Assembly: GCA_036365455.1 (NCBI GenBank) | Contig: JAWQUS010000017.1 | Coordinates: 3,658,001 to 3,722,000, forward strand | Length of the DNA: 64,000 bases | Direction: 5' to 3' | From: Macrosoma leucophasiata | Taxonomy: Eukaryota > Arthropoda > Insecta > Lepidoptera > Hedylidae | Shown: one piece after another, positions 33,705-44,110 of the stretch | How positions within the stretch are numbered: position 1 is the first letter of the stretch | Layout: every line of letters starts with the position of its first letter | Translations under genes and position numbers: made by a program | Notes under the pieces: generated by a model | Databases searched by the model: none | The model's input: only the letters and a program-made list of their open reading frames with translations | Told to the model about the DNA's origin: nothing

Positions 33705-34130
33705 TTTTTTTTTTTATGTCTGAAGATTGACAGACAAGCAAACGGGCCACCTGATGGAAAGTGGTCACCGTCGCCTATGAACATTTGCAACACCAGGGGA
33801 GTTGCCAACGCGCTGCCAGCCCTGAAGGACTCTTTTGACGCCATTTTTGAAGAACCCCATATTGTAGCACCTAGGGAACACCTCAGAGGGAAGTTCGTTC
33901 CACAATTTACACGTTCTGGGCAGGAACGAACGTGAAAACCGCACCGTTGAGCACTGCCAAGTGTCCAGTCGGTGTGGGTGGAACTTCTCTCTTCGGCGGG
34001 TAGTACGGTGTAGGAAAAGAGACGGTGGCACCATGTCAAACAGTTCAGCAGAGCACTCACCGTTGTAGAGACGGTACAACACGCACAGACTCCCAATGTC
34101 TCTGCGCAGGCTCAGATGTTCGAGCCTGGT
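33705..34130 (-). pseudogene. 3' end of a jockey-like LINE
   Basis: The minus strand encodes YRLYNGECSAELFDMVP, then FHPHRLDTWQCSTVRFSRSF and CKLWNELPSEVF, the C-terminal signature of a large class of lepidopteran jockey/CR1-like ORF2 proteins. The stretch after it (CACCTGATGGAAAGTGGTCA on the plus strand) is the conserved 3' UTR also present at 27350 and 43590. The rest of the element is missing. Confidence 0.75.
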
Positions 34131-34208
34131 AATACTCGTTCGGCCCCGTGGTAACTATTATGGAGAAAAAACTACTTAAGCTTCATGGTCGGCATTTAGA
34201 CTCGCGAT

Positions 34209-34388
34209 TTTTTTTTTATGTCAAGAACGTGGCAAACAAGCATGCAGTTCACATTGATTTAAAGTGATGACTGCAGCCTATAGACACCCACGCAAAGAAC
34301 AGAGATTAAAATGCAGATGCGTTACCACTTCTGAGGCCTAAGGTGTTATGCCTCTGTGCCGGAAATTACGGGGCCGTACATAATAACA
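34209..34388 (-). mobile_element. SINE-like family A, partial (copy 15)
   Basis: Tail half up to GGGCCGTACATAA; head missing. Confidence 0.78.
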
Positions 34389-34532
34389 GGCTGTAGTATT
34401 AATTTACCATCCATGTGTTTGGTATGTATATTTTATTTTCCATCATCATTATTTTAAACAAATATGTACCGTCAATGTATCATTATTGTTATCAAATACA
34501 GTTTTAATTATAATTGTTATCAACTGCCATAT

Positions 34533-34995
34533 ATCCATAGTAGCCTAGTGATCGCCCTCCACTACCAACTACTACGCTGGAGTCATGGGTTCGATGTAAA
34601 ATCCCTTACATCTGGTTCTATTAGGATTTTTCACGATTCGAGGTAACCGGCGAATCGTGGACATGTTTTTTTATCTAATGGAAGTGGCAAACAAGCATGC
34701 AGTTCACATTGATTTTAAGTAATGACTGCAGCCTATAGACACCCATACGAAGACCGAAGTCAAAATGCAGATGCATTACTACTCCTTAGGCCTAAGGTGT
34801 TATACCTCTGTGCCGGAAATTATAGGGCCGTACATTACCACCTGTCCGAAACACAATAATGCTAAACACTATCATTTAGCGGCAAGTATATTAGGTAATG
34901 CGGGGGTGCCTACGCCCGCAAGCTCCTCTACTACTCTACCACGTAGGCGTAAATGCATGCATTTAAGCCTACGCCTGGGGCTTACAGGTGTTAAG
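34533..34995 (+). mobile_element. SINE family B, copy 3, split by a SINE A
   Basis: Left part 34533-34663 (CATAGTAGCCTAGTG, TGGGTTCGATG, GGCGAATCGTGGACATG) and right part about 34945-34995 (GTAAATGCATGCATTTAAG, CTTACAGGTGTTAAG) belong to one internally deleted SINE B, with family A copy 16 inserted between. Confidence 0.65.
34665..34944 (-). mobile_element. SINE-like family A, copy 16, nested in SINE B
   Basis: Nearly full-length minus-strand copy inside SINE B copy 3. Confidence 0.8.
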
Positions 34996-35038
34996 TTTAC
35001 GTTCGTTCAGATTTAGTATTACAAATCTTATAGAATTG

Positions 35039-35277
35039 TATACGCGCCACGTAAAAAGAACGCTGGAAGAAAGTAGAAGGGATGTGTTCGCGCATCGGTA
35101 CACTCGCGCACGAAAGTACTAGCCCTATTGGTTTATTTCTAATCTAGCTTTCGCTTGCGGTTTCGTGTATTGGTAAGCAGATTGAAAACTATGTTACATA
35201 AAATAACATAAAATGAAATAAAAACACATGACGCGCAGCTTGACCGCCAGCGTTCTTTTTACCTGGCGCGACCTATA
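35039..35277 (-). mobile_element. TA-flanked MITE, copy 2
   Basis: Reverse orientation relative to copy 1. Inverted repeats CGCCACGTAAAAAGAACGCT / AGCGTTCTTTTTACCTGGCG, one mismatch; TATA on both sides. Confidence 0.85.
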
Positions 35278-35581
35278 CGCGCAACTAACATAATCTTTCA
35301 AGACAGCTTATTACGACTTGTTAACCTCAAAGTTTAATTATGTCTCAAATCCTAATTGAACAACAAACTTAGTATGCACTATACTAAATTTGTTATGGTA
35401 AACAGGTATTAAGTTTTGAAGTTTATAAACGTAATAAAACCTCTACTCTACCTATTCAGACTAAAATTTGAGTCTGTTCCTAAAGATGTTTTCCTGAAAT
35501 AATACACATGACGGGTAATGAATTATTACAACAAAATGATCTGTTTTACTGCTGGGCTATATCTATACATCTATATCTATA

Positions 35582-35930
35582 TCTATACAAATAAATAAAG
35601 TTGGAGTGTCTGTTTGTAATATAAAAATAACCGCTTTTTACTAAATACATATGTATGTATACACGGTACATATACAAAAACAACATTTTTTACAATTTTT
35701 GTCTGTCTGTCTGTCTGACTGTCTTTCTGTCTGTCTGTCTGTCTGTCTGTTTGTTCCCGCTAATCTCGGGAACGGCGGAACCGATTTTTACGGGACTTTC
35801 ACTGCCAAATAGCTGATGTAATAAGGAGTAACATAGGCTAGTTTTATACTAGCTGCGCCCACGACATCGTCTGGATAGATACTGAACAATCATAAATTCT
35901 CAGGCGGGCGAAGTCGCGGACACAGCTAGT
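35582..35930 (+). mobile_element. Non-autonomous Helitron-like element
   Basis: A|TCTATACAAATAAATAAAG start, a long GTCTGTCTGTCT run (35700-35750), CTAATCTCGGGAACGGCGG and an end of GAAGTCGCGGACACAGCTAG|T. 349 bp, host A and T at the two sides. Confidence 0.72.
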
Positions 35931-36136
35931 TATACATAAATATAAAGAACTACTACTATAAGGACGAATTCAGAGTTTATCTAAAAACACGATTGTTGAT
36001 CATATTAATATTATAAATGCGAAAGTTGTTATGTTTGTTCGTTTGTTTGTTACAACACAAACTGCTGAACGGCTTTTCATGAAATTTGGCAAACACATAT
36101 AAAATTATTTGGATTAAAGCTTTTTTCCACAATCTA

Positions 36137-36501
36137 TGGACGGGCCACGTAGGTAGTGTTATTACCTTTAAGAGACACAGCGACAGCTCCTCTCTTTCTT
36201 ACACCTACGCGTCCCATATTTCTATTCCTTTTCCTCTTAATTGCATATCATGATCCAGTGACGAAATGACCGCTGTCGCGTACGCACGTAATTAGCGAGT
36301 GCCTTGTGATTAGCGATATAACATTACGGATCCCGAAGACAAGCGTAAGGGAGAATCCAGGAGGCCTCCTGAGGAGCAGCTCACAACCCGCAGGAGGATC
36401 GACAGGTCAGTCCAGTGTGCCTATTCCTTTCCTCTGTCGCTGTGCTCAATGATTTCTCGTGGTTTATAGCCTACAGACCATTTCCAAGAAAATAAAGAAC
36501 A
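36137..36501 (+). repeat. 5' LTR of BEL/Pao element
   Basis: 365 bp, TGGACGGGCC...AAGAACA. It should carry the promoter and the poly(A) signal; AATAAA is present just before the end (36491-36496). Confidence 0.97.
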
Positions 36502-36503
36502 TT

Positions 36504-36521
36504 TGGTCCTTCGAGCCGGAT
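36504..36521 (+). promoter_or_regulatory. Primer-binding site, tRNA-Tyr type
   Basis: TGGTCCTTCGAGCCGGAT starts two bases after the 5' LTR. Its complement, ATCCGGCTCGAAGGACCA, matches the 3' end of metazoan tRNA-Tyr as I know it, including CCA. This primes minus-strand DNA synthesis. Confidence 0.85.
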
Positions 36522-36574
36522 TTGTAGATTAAAGTCGCGATTATCAATCAAATATACCTACTTAATAATTAAAA

Positions 36575-39500
36575 ATGACACAGGATCCTTCTGATCATCG
36601 TTTGAAAAAATTGCAACTCAAATTAAGTGCGCTTTATGGTAGATTACAAACGGTTTATGATTCTATGTCACAAATAGATAATGATCCCATAAAAATAGAT
36701 AATTTTCTAGCGGATTCGTTCACAATTGACGGTCTTAAACAAGAATTCACTGATACGATTGACGAACGGAATCAGTACCAAATGACCATACCCGATGGTC
36801 CCGCACCTAATTATAGTTCATTAATTGCATTCGAACAATTATATTCGCGAATTAAATATAAGGTACATAAATTGTCGCAAATGACTAAAAATATCAGTCG
36901 CAATGACAAAGAATCGGTCCAAAAGTCGCTCAAACTACCTCCAATAGAATTATGTCAATTTGACGGTTCTTTTGAATCATGGCCAACCTTTTACGAGACT
37001 TTTAAAGTATTAATTCATGAGAATGGGGATCTCACCGACGGCCAAAGAATCCATTATTTAATGGGCAAATTAAAAGGCAAGGCTTTAAATGCTTGTCAAG
37101 GAATTTCTCCTATTGCCGAAAATTATGCATCAATATGGAACGCTTTAGTCAATAAATATAATGACAAACGCGTAATGGCCGCCTCATATTTGGATAAGTT
37201 ATTTAGTTTACCTAATATAAAAGACAACAGTCCCGCGAGCTTAGAAGAATTTATAGATAAATTCTCTTCCATTCATTCGGCTTTAAAGCAGTTGAAGTTG
37301 AATTTGGAAGATTATTTGTTCATTTACATTGCTTGCAAAAAAGTCGGGTTAGAAGTTGTAAAAGAATTTGAACTTAAATATCATAAAGATAATGACTATC
37401 CTACATGCACAGATTTTATCAACTTTGTTCGTAATCATTCACATATTATGCAGCGCGCGAATTCTTTTGCGTACACAAATACGAAAGTGGGCAGTACTCA
37501 GGCGCGTAAAAATACCACGTCATCGGCTGGATCCTCCGTCTCTCGTCATATTAATAATAATAATAATGTAAAAACATTTGTCAATGTCTCGGAACAAATA
37601 AAATGTGTTTCTTGCGGAAGAGGTGAACATTCGCAGTTATCTCAATGCAATAAGTTTTTGTCAATGCCACCTCAGGAACGCTATAAACTTGTTAAATCTA
37701 ATAAGTTGTGTGTAAATTGTCTCAGTAACGAGCATGCATTAGTAAAATGCACTAATCGCATTCGTTGCTCGGAGTGTGGTAAAAGTCACCATACCTTACT
37801 TCATTTCCCTACTAATAGTACATCGGCAGTCACCACGGAACGTGTCGCGGGCGCCGCCGCGTCATTATCGCCTGAGTCCGGCCCTGTGTCACTTTGTGCA
37901 CTGAGCGCGGTAAGCTTACAGGCTACCGGCGGCCCACGTAATAGACCAAAGACGTCTATATTGCTTGGTACCGCGTTGTGTCGTGTCGTAAATGCTGAGG
38001 GAACATTATTTACTGTACGCGCACTTATTGACAGTGCGTCTCAAAGGGATTTAATCACCACGGAATGCTGCAATCGATTAAATTTAAAACTACATAAGCC
38101 GCAATCTAAATATGTGACGGGTGTAGGTGATATAAGCAATCCTATTGAAGGGGTCACCTGCTTAACTATTTGTTCACATTTCGACGATACGTGTAGGTTT
38201 GATATTCAGCCAGTGGTCGTAAATCGAATCACTAGCGAGTTACCTACCGCTATTATCGACAATGCGCGCTTAGAGTATTTGAATAATATTAATTTGGCCG
38301 ATAATAAATATTATTATCCTGCTAGTATAGATCTTATACTGGGCTCGGACGTTTTTTGTCGAATTTTAGGCAAAAATAAAATCGCCCGCGCGGCCGATGA
38401 ACCTGTCGCGATCGAGACCTTGTTAGGTTATGTCATCGTCGGGCAGGCTCCGGTACTCGAACCCGCTCCTAGTGCGATACGTACCTACTGCACCCTAGAC
38501 GAGCCGCTCGAGATGGGCATGCATCGTTTCTTTGAGCTAGAGGAGGTGCCGAATGCGCCGAATATTCTCACTTCAGACGAGCAACGATGTGAAAATTATT
38601 ACACCGACACTACCGGCCGTGACTGCCACGGCCGTTACGTTGTTTCGTTGCCATTTCGCGAGAATCCCTCAGTGCTAGGTGAGTCAATGAAATCCGCCGA
38701 GCGTAGGTATCTTTCATTAGAGAATAAACTATCGTCGGCTCCTATTGTGAAGCGGGAATATGATAACGTGTTTGTAGAATATTTACAAAAGAATTATATT
38801 ACACCGGTCGGTACTGTTTCGGAGTTTAATTCCAATAACGATCAGTATGTAATACCACACCATGGCGTGGTCCGTACTGATAAGAGTACGACTAAACTGA
38901 GAGTCGTACTTAATGCCAGTAACCCTACGTCATCGGGTAAATCCCTCAATGACATTTTATATACCGGTCCGAACTTGCAAAGGAATCTATTTAAAATATT
39001 ATTAAATTTTCGTTTACATTCTATAGCCCTAAGTGCTGACATTAGGCAAATGTACCTACGCATCATTGTGGCCAGTGAGGACAGGCGGTTTCAGCGACTG
39101 CTGTACCGTTTTAACCTTCAAGAGCCTATTACTGTCTTCGAGATGACGCGAGTACCCTTCGGATTGTGTTGCAGCCCTTACCTAGCGATTCGCACGGTGC
39201 GAAAACTTGCTGAGGACGAGCGCGAGCGCTTTCCGGTTGCGGCTGCCGTAGCTGAGACTGATATATATACGGACGATCTGGCTACCAGCTGCTCTTCAGT
39301 ATCGGAAGGAGTCGCGCTCTCAAACCAGCTGATCGACTTGTTCGCAGCTGGAGGGTTCGACTTAGTTAAATTTTCTAGTAACTCACCTGAGGTTCTGGAA
39401 AGCATACCAGCGTCGCATCGCGTCTCGGAAGCGGTCGAATTTAGTCCTGGAAATCAGCTGAAAATATTAGGTCTGCATTGGGTACAAGCCGAGGATGCGT

Positions 39501-41821
39501 TTACTTTCAGTGTGAACACCGAACGCCGCGAGTGCACAAAACGCACCATCTTATCCACTATAGCTCGCCTATGGGACTTAATGGGTTTTGTCGCTCCGGT
39601 GACTCTACTCGCTAAATTACTCCTCAAGGCAGTTTGGAAGGAGAAAATCGAGTGGGACGAGCCTCCTTCTCCTAATCTTGTAACTTTATGGAAGAAGTTT
39701 GAAGCGGAATTGCCCTTGCTCAAATTAATTAAGTTGCCACGACATGTCGGAGTGTCTGAAGGAGGTATAGTATCCGTACTCGGTTTCGCTGACGCCTCTG
39801 AGAGTGGTTACGGTGGTGTGGTGTACCTACACGTATATTTTCCGGCAACTGAGTACACCGTGGTGAATCTCGTGTGTGCTAAGTCTAAAGTGGCTCCGTC
39901 TAAGACTGTAATTACGCTTGCGAGAATGGAGTTATGCGCGACCGTCATTTTGGCAAAATTAATGCGTGTGGTGATTAATACCTACTCCTCCCGTTGCAAA
40001 ATAGACCACGTTTTTGCTTTCACTGACAGTACCGTAACGCTTGCGTGGATACATTCATCGCCAACGCGTTGGCAAACATTTGTGGCTAACCGAGTAGCAC
40101 AAATCCACGAAAATATAAACCCCGAACATTTTCATCACATACCTGGAAAGGACAACCCTGCCGACTGCCTGTCTCGAGGTTTAACACCAGCAGAACTGCT
40201 AGAGAATTCATTGTGGTACAATGGTCCACGGTTTTGTTACTTGCCTTTTGCCGAGTGGCCAGTTCGCCATTTTGATCCCTCCCTTGTCGATGAAGTACCT
40301 GAAATAAAGATTAAAACATTAGTTACTACTTTACCTGAGCCTCCTTCGTCAGCTTCGGTGTTCGGTGAAACTGCTTCGCGGGTTTCTTCGTGGCCTAAAT
40401 TGCTGCGCATTGCTATATATGTCCTTCGGTTTTGCAAAAGGTTGCCTAAAACCTTCGAAGTCGCCCACTTAGACCAAGTGGAGCTGACTATAATAAGAGA
40501 TTTGCAAAATACGCACTTCTCAAACGAAATACTTAGTGCACGAACTGGAAAGAAATTAACTCCCGCACTACTTAAATTGAATGCCTTCTTAAAGGACGGC
40601 ATCTTGCGAGTTGGCGGTCGGCTGACTAACGCAGACGTCGACTACAATAGTCGTCATCCGATGTTACTCCCGCGCAAGGATCACGTCGTAAATCTTATTA
40701 TCGATTATTACCATCGGAAGTACTTGCACGCCGGACCGCAGTTGCTGATGTCTTTATTAAGACAGAGGTTCTGGATTCTGTCCGCGCGTAATATAGTACG
40801 TAAGCGGATACAACTTTGTACAACCTGCTTTCGGGCAAACCCCCGCAACGAATTTCCCCTCATGGCCAGCTTGCCGGCTTGTAGGGTACAGGAAGCGAAA
40901 GCTTTCTGCCATACAGGTGTGGATTACGCAGGACCTCTGCAAGTATTGCCGTTCCGCCGCCGTGGTGTACGCAGTCAGAAGGCCTACATATGCTTGTTCA
41001 TATGTCTAGTCACTAAGGCAGTGCACATCGAATTGGCATCTGACCTGAGCACTGAGTGCTTTATATACGCGCTTAAGCGTTTTATATCACGCCGCGGCCC
41101 AGTGTCCGTAATGTACTCCGACTGTGGTACAAATTTTATTGGAGCGAAAACTTACCTGGACAGTGTGTACCAATTGCTTGAATCAGAAGAATATAAGGAT
41201 AAGTTTTCTAACGAGCTGCGTGATAATCGTATCCAATGGAAATATAATCCTGCTTCTGCCCCTCACTTTGGCGGTGTGTGGGAGAGTAACATTAAATGTA
41301 TTAAAACTCACCTTTCAAGGGTTGTAGGGAACCATCTTCTTACTATGGAAGAAATGTCGACGACGCTTATTCAAATAGAGGCGATACTGAACTCTCGACC
41401 TCTCTCTGTTCTGAGCAGTGATCCGGCGGAACCCTTGGCACTAACACCTGCACATTTTCTTGTGATGACACCTCTTAAATCTTTACCTGCAGAAGACTTA
41501 ACTGCTTCGACTGCTCCCCTTACCCACAGAAAGCGTATGGTAGACCAATTGGTGCAATCCTTTTGGAAACGGTGGCAGGTGGAATACCTGAATACTTTAC
41601 AGGTCCGTAAGAAATGGCTTACTGCTAGTCAGCCGGTGCAGACGGGTACTGTGGTTCTGCTGAAATCGGACAATAGTGCCCCTCTGGACTGGCCGATGGG
41701 TATTATTGAGCGTACTTACCCGAGTAAAGACGGTGTTATCCGTGTTGTAGACGTCCGCACTAAATCAGGCGTCTATCGTAGACCGGTAGTGAAGGTTTTT
41801 CCTTTACCACACCAACATTAA
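36575..41821 (+). CDS. BEL/Pao gag-pol polyprotein, intact
   Basis: One 1748-aa ORF without stops or frameshifts. Domains in order: coiled N-terminal gag; DUF1759-type capsid region (about 115-260, LCQFDGSFESWPTFYETF); cysteine-rich zinc-knuckle region (C344 to about 410); aspartic protease (LIDSAS, D486); reverse transcriptase (about 730-950; D822 in LSADIRQMYL, YTDD at 898-901); RNase H (D1073 in GFADAS, D1151 in FTDST); integrase zinc-binding region (about 1385-1430) and catalytic core (D1450, D1516, E1570, the last spacing long as in other BEL/Pao); C-terminal DUF5641-like region (about 1640-1740). All key residues I know for these domains are present. Gag and pol share one frame, as usual in this superfamily. 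The start is the first ATG after the leader. Likely competent for retrotransposition in sequence terms; activity is not shown. Confidence 0.97.
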   Translation: MTQDPSDHRLKKLQLKLSALYGRLQTVYDSMSQIDNDPIKIDNFLADSFTIDGLKQEFTDTIDERNQYQMTIPDGPAPNYSSLIAFEQLYSRIKYKVHKLSQMTKNISRNDKESVQKSLKLPPIELCQFDGSFESWPTFYETFKVLIHENGDLTDGQRIHYLMGKLKGKALNACQGISPIAENYASIWNALVNKYNDKRVMAASYLDKLFSLPNIKDNSPASLEEFIDKFSSIHSALKQLKLNLEDYLFIYIACKKVGLEVVKEFELKYHKDNDYPTCTDFINFVRNHSHIMQRANSFAYTNTKVGSTQARKNTTSSAGSSVSRHINNNNNVKTFVNVSEQIKCVSCGRGEHSQLSQCNKFLSMPPQERYKLVKSNKLCVNCLSNEHALVKCTNRIRCSECGKSHHTLLHFPTNSTSAVTTERVAGAAASLSPESGPVSLCALSAVSLQATGGPRNRPKTSILLGTALCRVVNAEGTLFTVRALIDSASQRDLITTECCNRLNLKLHKPQSKYVTGVGDISNPIEGVTCLTICSHFDDTCRFDIQPVVVNRITSELPTAIIDNARLEYLNNINLADNKYYYPASIDLILGSDVFCRILGKNKIARAADEPVAIETLLGYVIVGQAPVLEPAPSAIRTYCTLDEPLEMGMHRFFELEEVPNAPNILTSDEQRCENYYTDTTGRDCHGRYVVSLPFRENPSVLGESMKSAERRYLSLENKLSSAPIVKREYDNVFVEYLQKNYITPVGTVSEFNSNNDQYVIPHHGVVRTDKSTTKLRVVLNASNPTSSGKSLNDILYTGPNLQRNLFKILLNFRLHSIALSADIRQMYLRIIVASEDRRFQRLLYRFNLQEPITVFEMTRVPFGLCCSPYLAIRTVRKLAEDERERFPVAAAVAETDIYTDDLATSCSSVSEGVALSNQLIDLFAAGGFDLVKFSSNSPEVLESIPASHRVSEAVEFSPGNQLKILGLHWVQAEDAFTFSVNTERRECTKRTILSTIARLWDLMGFVAPVTLLAKLLLKAVWKEKIEWDEPPSPNLVTLWKKFEAELPLLKLIKLPRHVGVSEGGIVSVLGFADASESGYGGVVYLHVYFPATEYTVVNLVCAKSKVAPSKTVITLARMELCATVILAKLMRVVINTYSSRCKIDHVFAFTDSTVTLAWIHSSPTRWQTFVANRVAQIHENINPEHFHHIPGKDNPADCLSRGLTPAELLENSLWYNGPRFCYLPFAEWPVRHFDPSLVDEVPEIKIKTLVTTLPEPPSSASVFGETASRVSSWPKLLRIAIYVLRFCKRLPKTFEVAHLDQVELTIIRDLQNTHFSNEILSARTGKKLTPALLKLNAFLKDGILRVGGRLTNADVDYNSRHPMLLPRKDHVVNLIIDYYHRKYLHAGPQLLMSLLRQRFWILSARNIVRKRIQLCTTCFRANPRNEFPLMASLPACRVQEAKAFCHTGVDYAGPLQVLPFRRRGVRSQKAYICLFICLVTKAVHIELASDLSTECFIYALKRFISRRGPVSVMYSDCGTNFIGAKTYLDSVYQLLESEEYKDKFSNELRDNRIQWKYNPASAPHFGGVWESNIKCIKTHLSRVVGNHLLTMEEMSTTLIQIEAILNSRPLSVLSSDPAEPLALTPAHFLVMTPLKSLPAEDLTASTAPLTHRKRMVDQLVQSFWKRWQVEYLNTLQVRKKWLTASQPVQTGTVVLLKSDNSAPLDWPMGIIERTYPSKDGVIRVVDVRTKSGVYRRPVVKVFPLPHQH

Positions 41822-41994
41822 TAAATTACAGTCCACTAATAGCATCAATTTTAAATTAAGTTTAAATTAGATTCGTATTAAATTAAGTTTTAACTAGACT
41901 CATATCAAAATACTAGTATTAGAATAAAAATAAATATTTAAATTAATAAATATCGGATCATAATTTGATTGATAGGACTAGGTCCTGTCAACCC

Positions 41995-42002
41995 GGGGGA
42001 GA
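41995..42002 (+). promoter_or_regulatory. Polypurine tract
   Basis: GGGGGAGA lies immediately before the 3' LTR; it would prime plus-strand synthesis. Confidence 0.85.
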
Positions 42003-42367
42003 TGGACGGGCCACGTAGGTAGTGTTATTACCTTTAAGAGACACAGCGACAGCTCCTCTCTTTCTTACACCTACGCGTCCCATATTTCTATTCCTTTTCC
42101 TCTTAATTGCATATCATGATCCAGTGACGAAATGACCGCTGTCGCGTACGCACGTAATTAGCGAGTGCCTTGTGATTAGCGATATAACATTACGGATCCC
42201 GAAGACAAGCGTAAGGGAGAATCCAGGAGGCCTCCTGAGGAGCAGCTCACAACCCGCAGGAGGATCGACAGGTCAGTCCAGTGTGCCTATTCCTTTCCTC
42301 TGTCGCTGTGCTCAATGATTTCTCGTGGTTTATAGCCTACAGACCATTTCCAAGAAAATAAAGAACA
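42003..42367 (+). repeat. 3' LTR of BEL/Pao element
   Basis: 365 bp, same length as the 5' LTR and identical to it by visual comparison. Confidence 0.97.
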
Positions 42368-42368
42368 A

Positions 42369-42629
42369 TCTATATATATATATATATAAATCAATTGCTG
42401 TTCGTTAGTCTCGTTAAAACTCGAGAACGGGTCTACCGATTTGGCTAATTTTAGTTTTGAATGATTTTTGGTAGTCCAAGGAAGGTTTAAAAGGTAAGAA
42501 AATATGAAGAAATTGAAGGGAAATAATAAAAACCACACTTTCATTTTCCCCTACTTATAGTCCGTATCTATCAAATCTTTGACACATTATTTCATTCTGA
42601 GGCAATACGAAGTTTGCCGGGTCAGCTAG
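42369..42629 (+). mobile_element. Helitron-like family H1, complete, split at its 5' end by the BEL/Pao
   Basis: A|TCTATATATATATA start, TTAGTCTCGTTAAAACTCGA, GACACATTATTTCATT and end GCCGGGTCAGCTAG|T. The BEL/Pao target duplication ATCTA coincides with the first bases of this element. Confidence 0.72.
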
Positions 42630-42970
42630 TAAACACAGACCAATCAGCCTCCTTAATCAGCCTCCTTTCTCTAGTAAATAATAGATAATACTTGTTAAAG
42701 TGTGATAGAACGTTAGATATCGGTACAGAATCGATTCCTAATCGGTTAAATATACGTATAACAAAACGCTGAAACGTATCTGAATTCATAAAATATTGTA
42801 TCCAGGATCGATTATCGGAATGTCAGCGTATAAATGTCAGTTCACGAGTTCACGGCGTTATCGTGCTGACGGAGACGGAAAATAAAAATCGAGACGTGCT
42901 TATCATATTTTACTTTCCATCTCTTGAAATACATATTTGCTTTTAGTTCATTTGATTCGCATATTATTTT
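42630..42970. other. Spacer with local repeat
   Basis: ATCGATTATCGGAATGTCAG and CGTATAAATGTCAGTTCACG recur in similar form at 45385-45450 and more distantly at 45770-45860. Class unknown, no gene. Confidence 0.45.
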
Positions 42971-42972
42971 AC

Positions 42973-43273
42973 GTAACTTTACGCCTGTGATCCCCCAAGG
43001 GGTAGGCAGAGGTAAATGCCACAGGTAAATAACACCCGCGACTCGTCGGTTACGTTTTGGCCCATGTAGCAGGTGGCAAACCTGTTGCCTTCTCCGGGCA
43101 CATTACCAAACTCCGAGGTACTGGGAAAATTCCAGAAAATGGAAAAATCCCAATAGAACCAGAGATAAAGGATTTTTAAACAGTTATCTCTGATAGTCCT
43201 CGACCCGGGAATCGAACCCAGGATCCTCAGCGCAGTAGTAGTGGCCTGTTACCACTACGCTACTAAGGCAGTT
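42973..43273 (-). mobile_element. tRNA-derived SINE family B, copy 4
   Basis: Full length on the minus strand, GGGTTCGATTCCCGGG B box intact. Confidence 0.88.
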
Positions 43274-43477
43274 AAATTATTTTAAATAAACAATGTATAT
43301 GTAACGAAAATGGCAAACAAGAATGCTCATATGGATGTTAAGTGAAGGCTGCAGCCAATAGATATCCACACAAAAACCAGTTGTGATATGATGCGAGGTC
43401 AAAATGCAGGTGCGTTGCCACCCACGAGATCTTAGTTATTATGTCGTTGTGGTAGTTGTAACGGAGCTATACATTAT

Positions 43478-44110
43478 AGTAGGAGAGCCCAAGAGAAATG
43501 CTACAATATGATATTCTTCAAAAATGCCGTCAAAAGAGTCCTTCAGGGCTGGCAGCGCGTTGGCAACTCCCCTGGTGTTGTAAATGTCCATAGGCGACGG
43601 TGACGACTTTCCATCAGGTGGCCCGTTTGCTTGTCTATCAACCTTCAGACATAAAAAAGAGAGGATTTTTAATTTACTCCAGCGCGTCAGAATTAAATAT
43701 AGGACATACCTTGCACCCTGTTCAGTACCTCCACAAAATCTAAAATTGCCATAAATTGCCATAACCCTTAGGGCTTTTGCCACGAGCCCTTCTTGCCCCG
43801 CATCCAAATCGTCAGAATTTCTAAATGCGTGTCAAATATTCTGAGAGGGTGTAAAATGTGCCTATAATGTGCAAACAATGCTCCTATCCAAAATTCAAAC
43901 GATTCGGAAGATGAGTATCTAAGATCGTAGCGACCTTTTGAATTTTTTAAGGGCTACTCTTCGGGCGCGGCTCTATATACAAACATTAGATTTAGTGGAG
44001 GTAACCAGCAGGGTGCAAGGTATCTCCCATATCTTAATCTGACGCGCTTGAGTAAATACAAAAATAGCATGCTGGGCTCCCTCCCCCCCCCCCCCTCCTA
44101 CTTTTACTAC
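43478..44110. mobile_element. MITE with long TIRs inside SINE A, itself interrupted
   Basis: Outer ends GTAGGAGAGCCC (left) and GGGCTCC...CTCCTAC (right, with a C tract at about 44086-44098). Inner arms TTTACTCCAGCGCGTCAG...ACCTTGCACCCTG (43672-43722) and CAGGGTGCAAGGTAT...CTGACGCGCTTGAGTAAA (44010-44058) are inverted. The left arm is interrupted by a LINE 3' fragment. TTA lies at both junctions with the SINE. No ORF. Confidence 0.7.
43500..43665 (+). mobile_element. LINE 3'-end fragment nested in the MITE arm
   Basis: AAAGAGTCCTTCAGGGCTGG, CCATAGGCGACGGTGA and CATCAGGTGGCCCGTTTGC match the 3' end of the LINE at 33705-34130 (opposite strand). Confidence 0.7.

Larger units (their letters stand above)
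36132..42372 (+). mobile_element. BEL/Pao LTR retrotransposon, structurally complete
   Basis: A 6.23-kb element (36137-42367) flanked by the 5-bp duplication ATCTA (36132-36136 and 42368-42372). It has two 365-bp LTRs starting TG and ending CA, a primer-binding site, one intact polyprotein ORF and a polypurine tract. I found no difference between the two LTRs by eye, so insertion should be recent. BEL/Pao elements are a major animal LTR superfamily with gag-protease-RT-RNase H-integrase order, as seen here. There is no envelope-like ORF. Confidence 0.97.

Noticed and set aside
33696..33935. 79-codon plus-strand ORF
   Set aside because: Antisense of the LINE C-terminus read on the minus strand (33705-34130).
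35700..35750. GTCTGTCTGTCT runs as a CRISPR-like or regulatory array
   Set aside because: Simple repeats common inside lepidopteran Helitron-like elements; no spacer structure.
37368..41327. Short ORFs inside the BEL/Pao element on both strands
   Set aside because: Shadows of the 1748-codon polyprotein frame.
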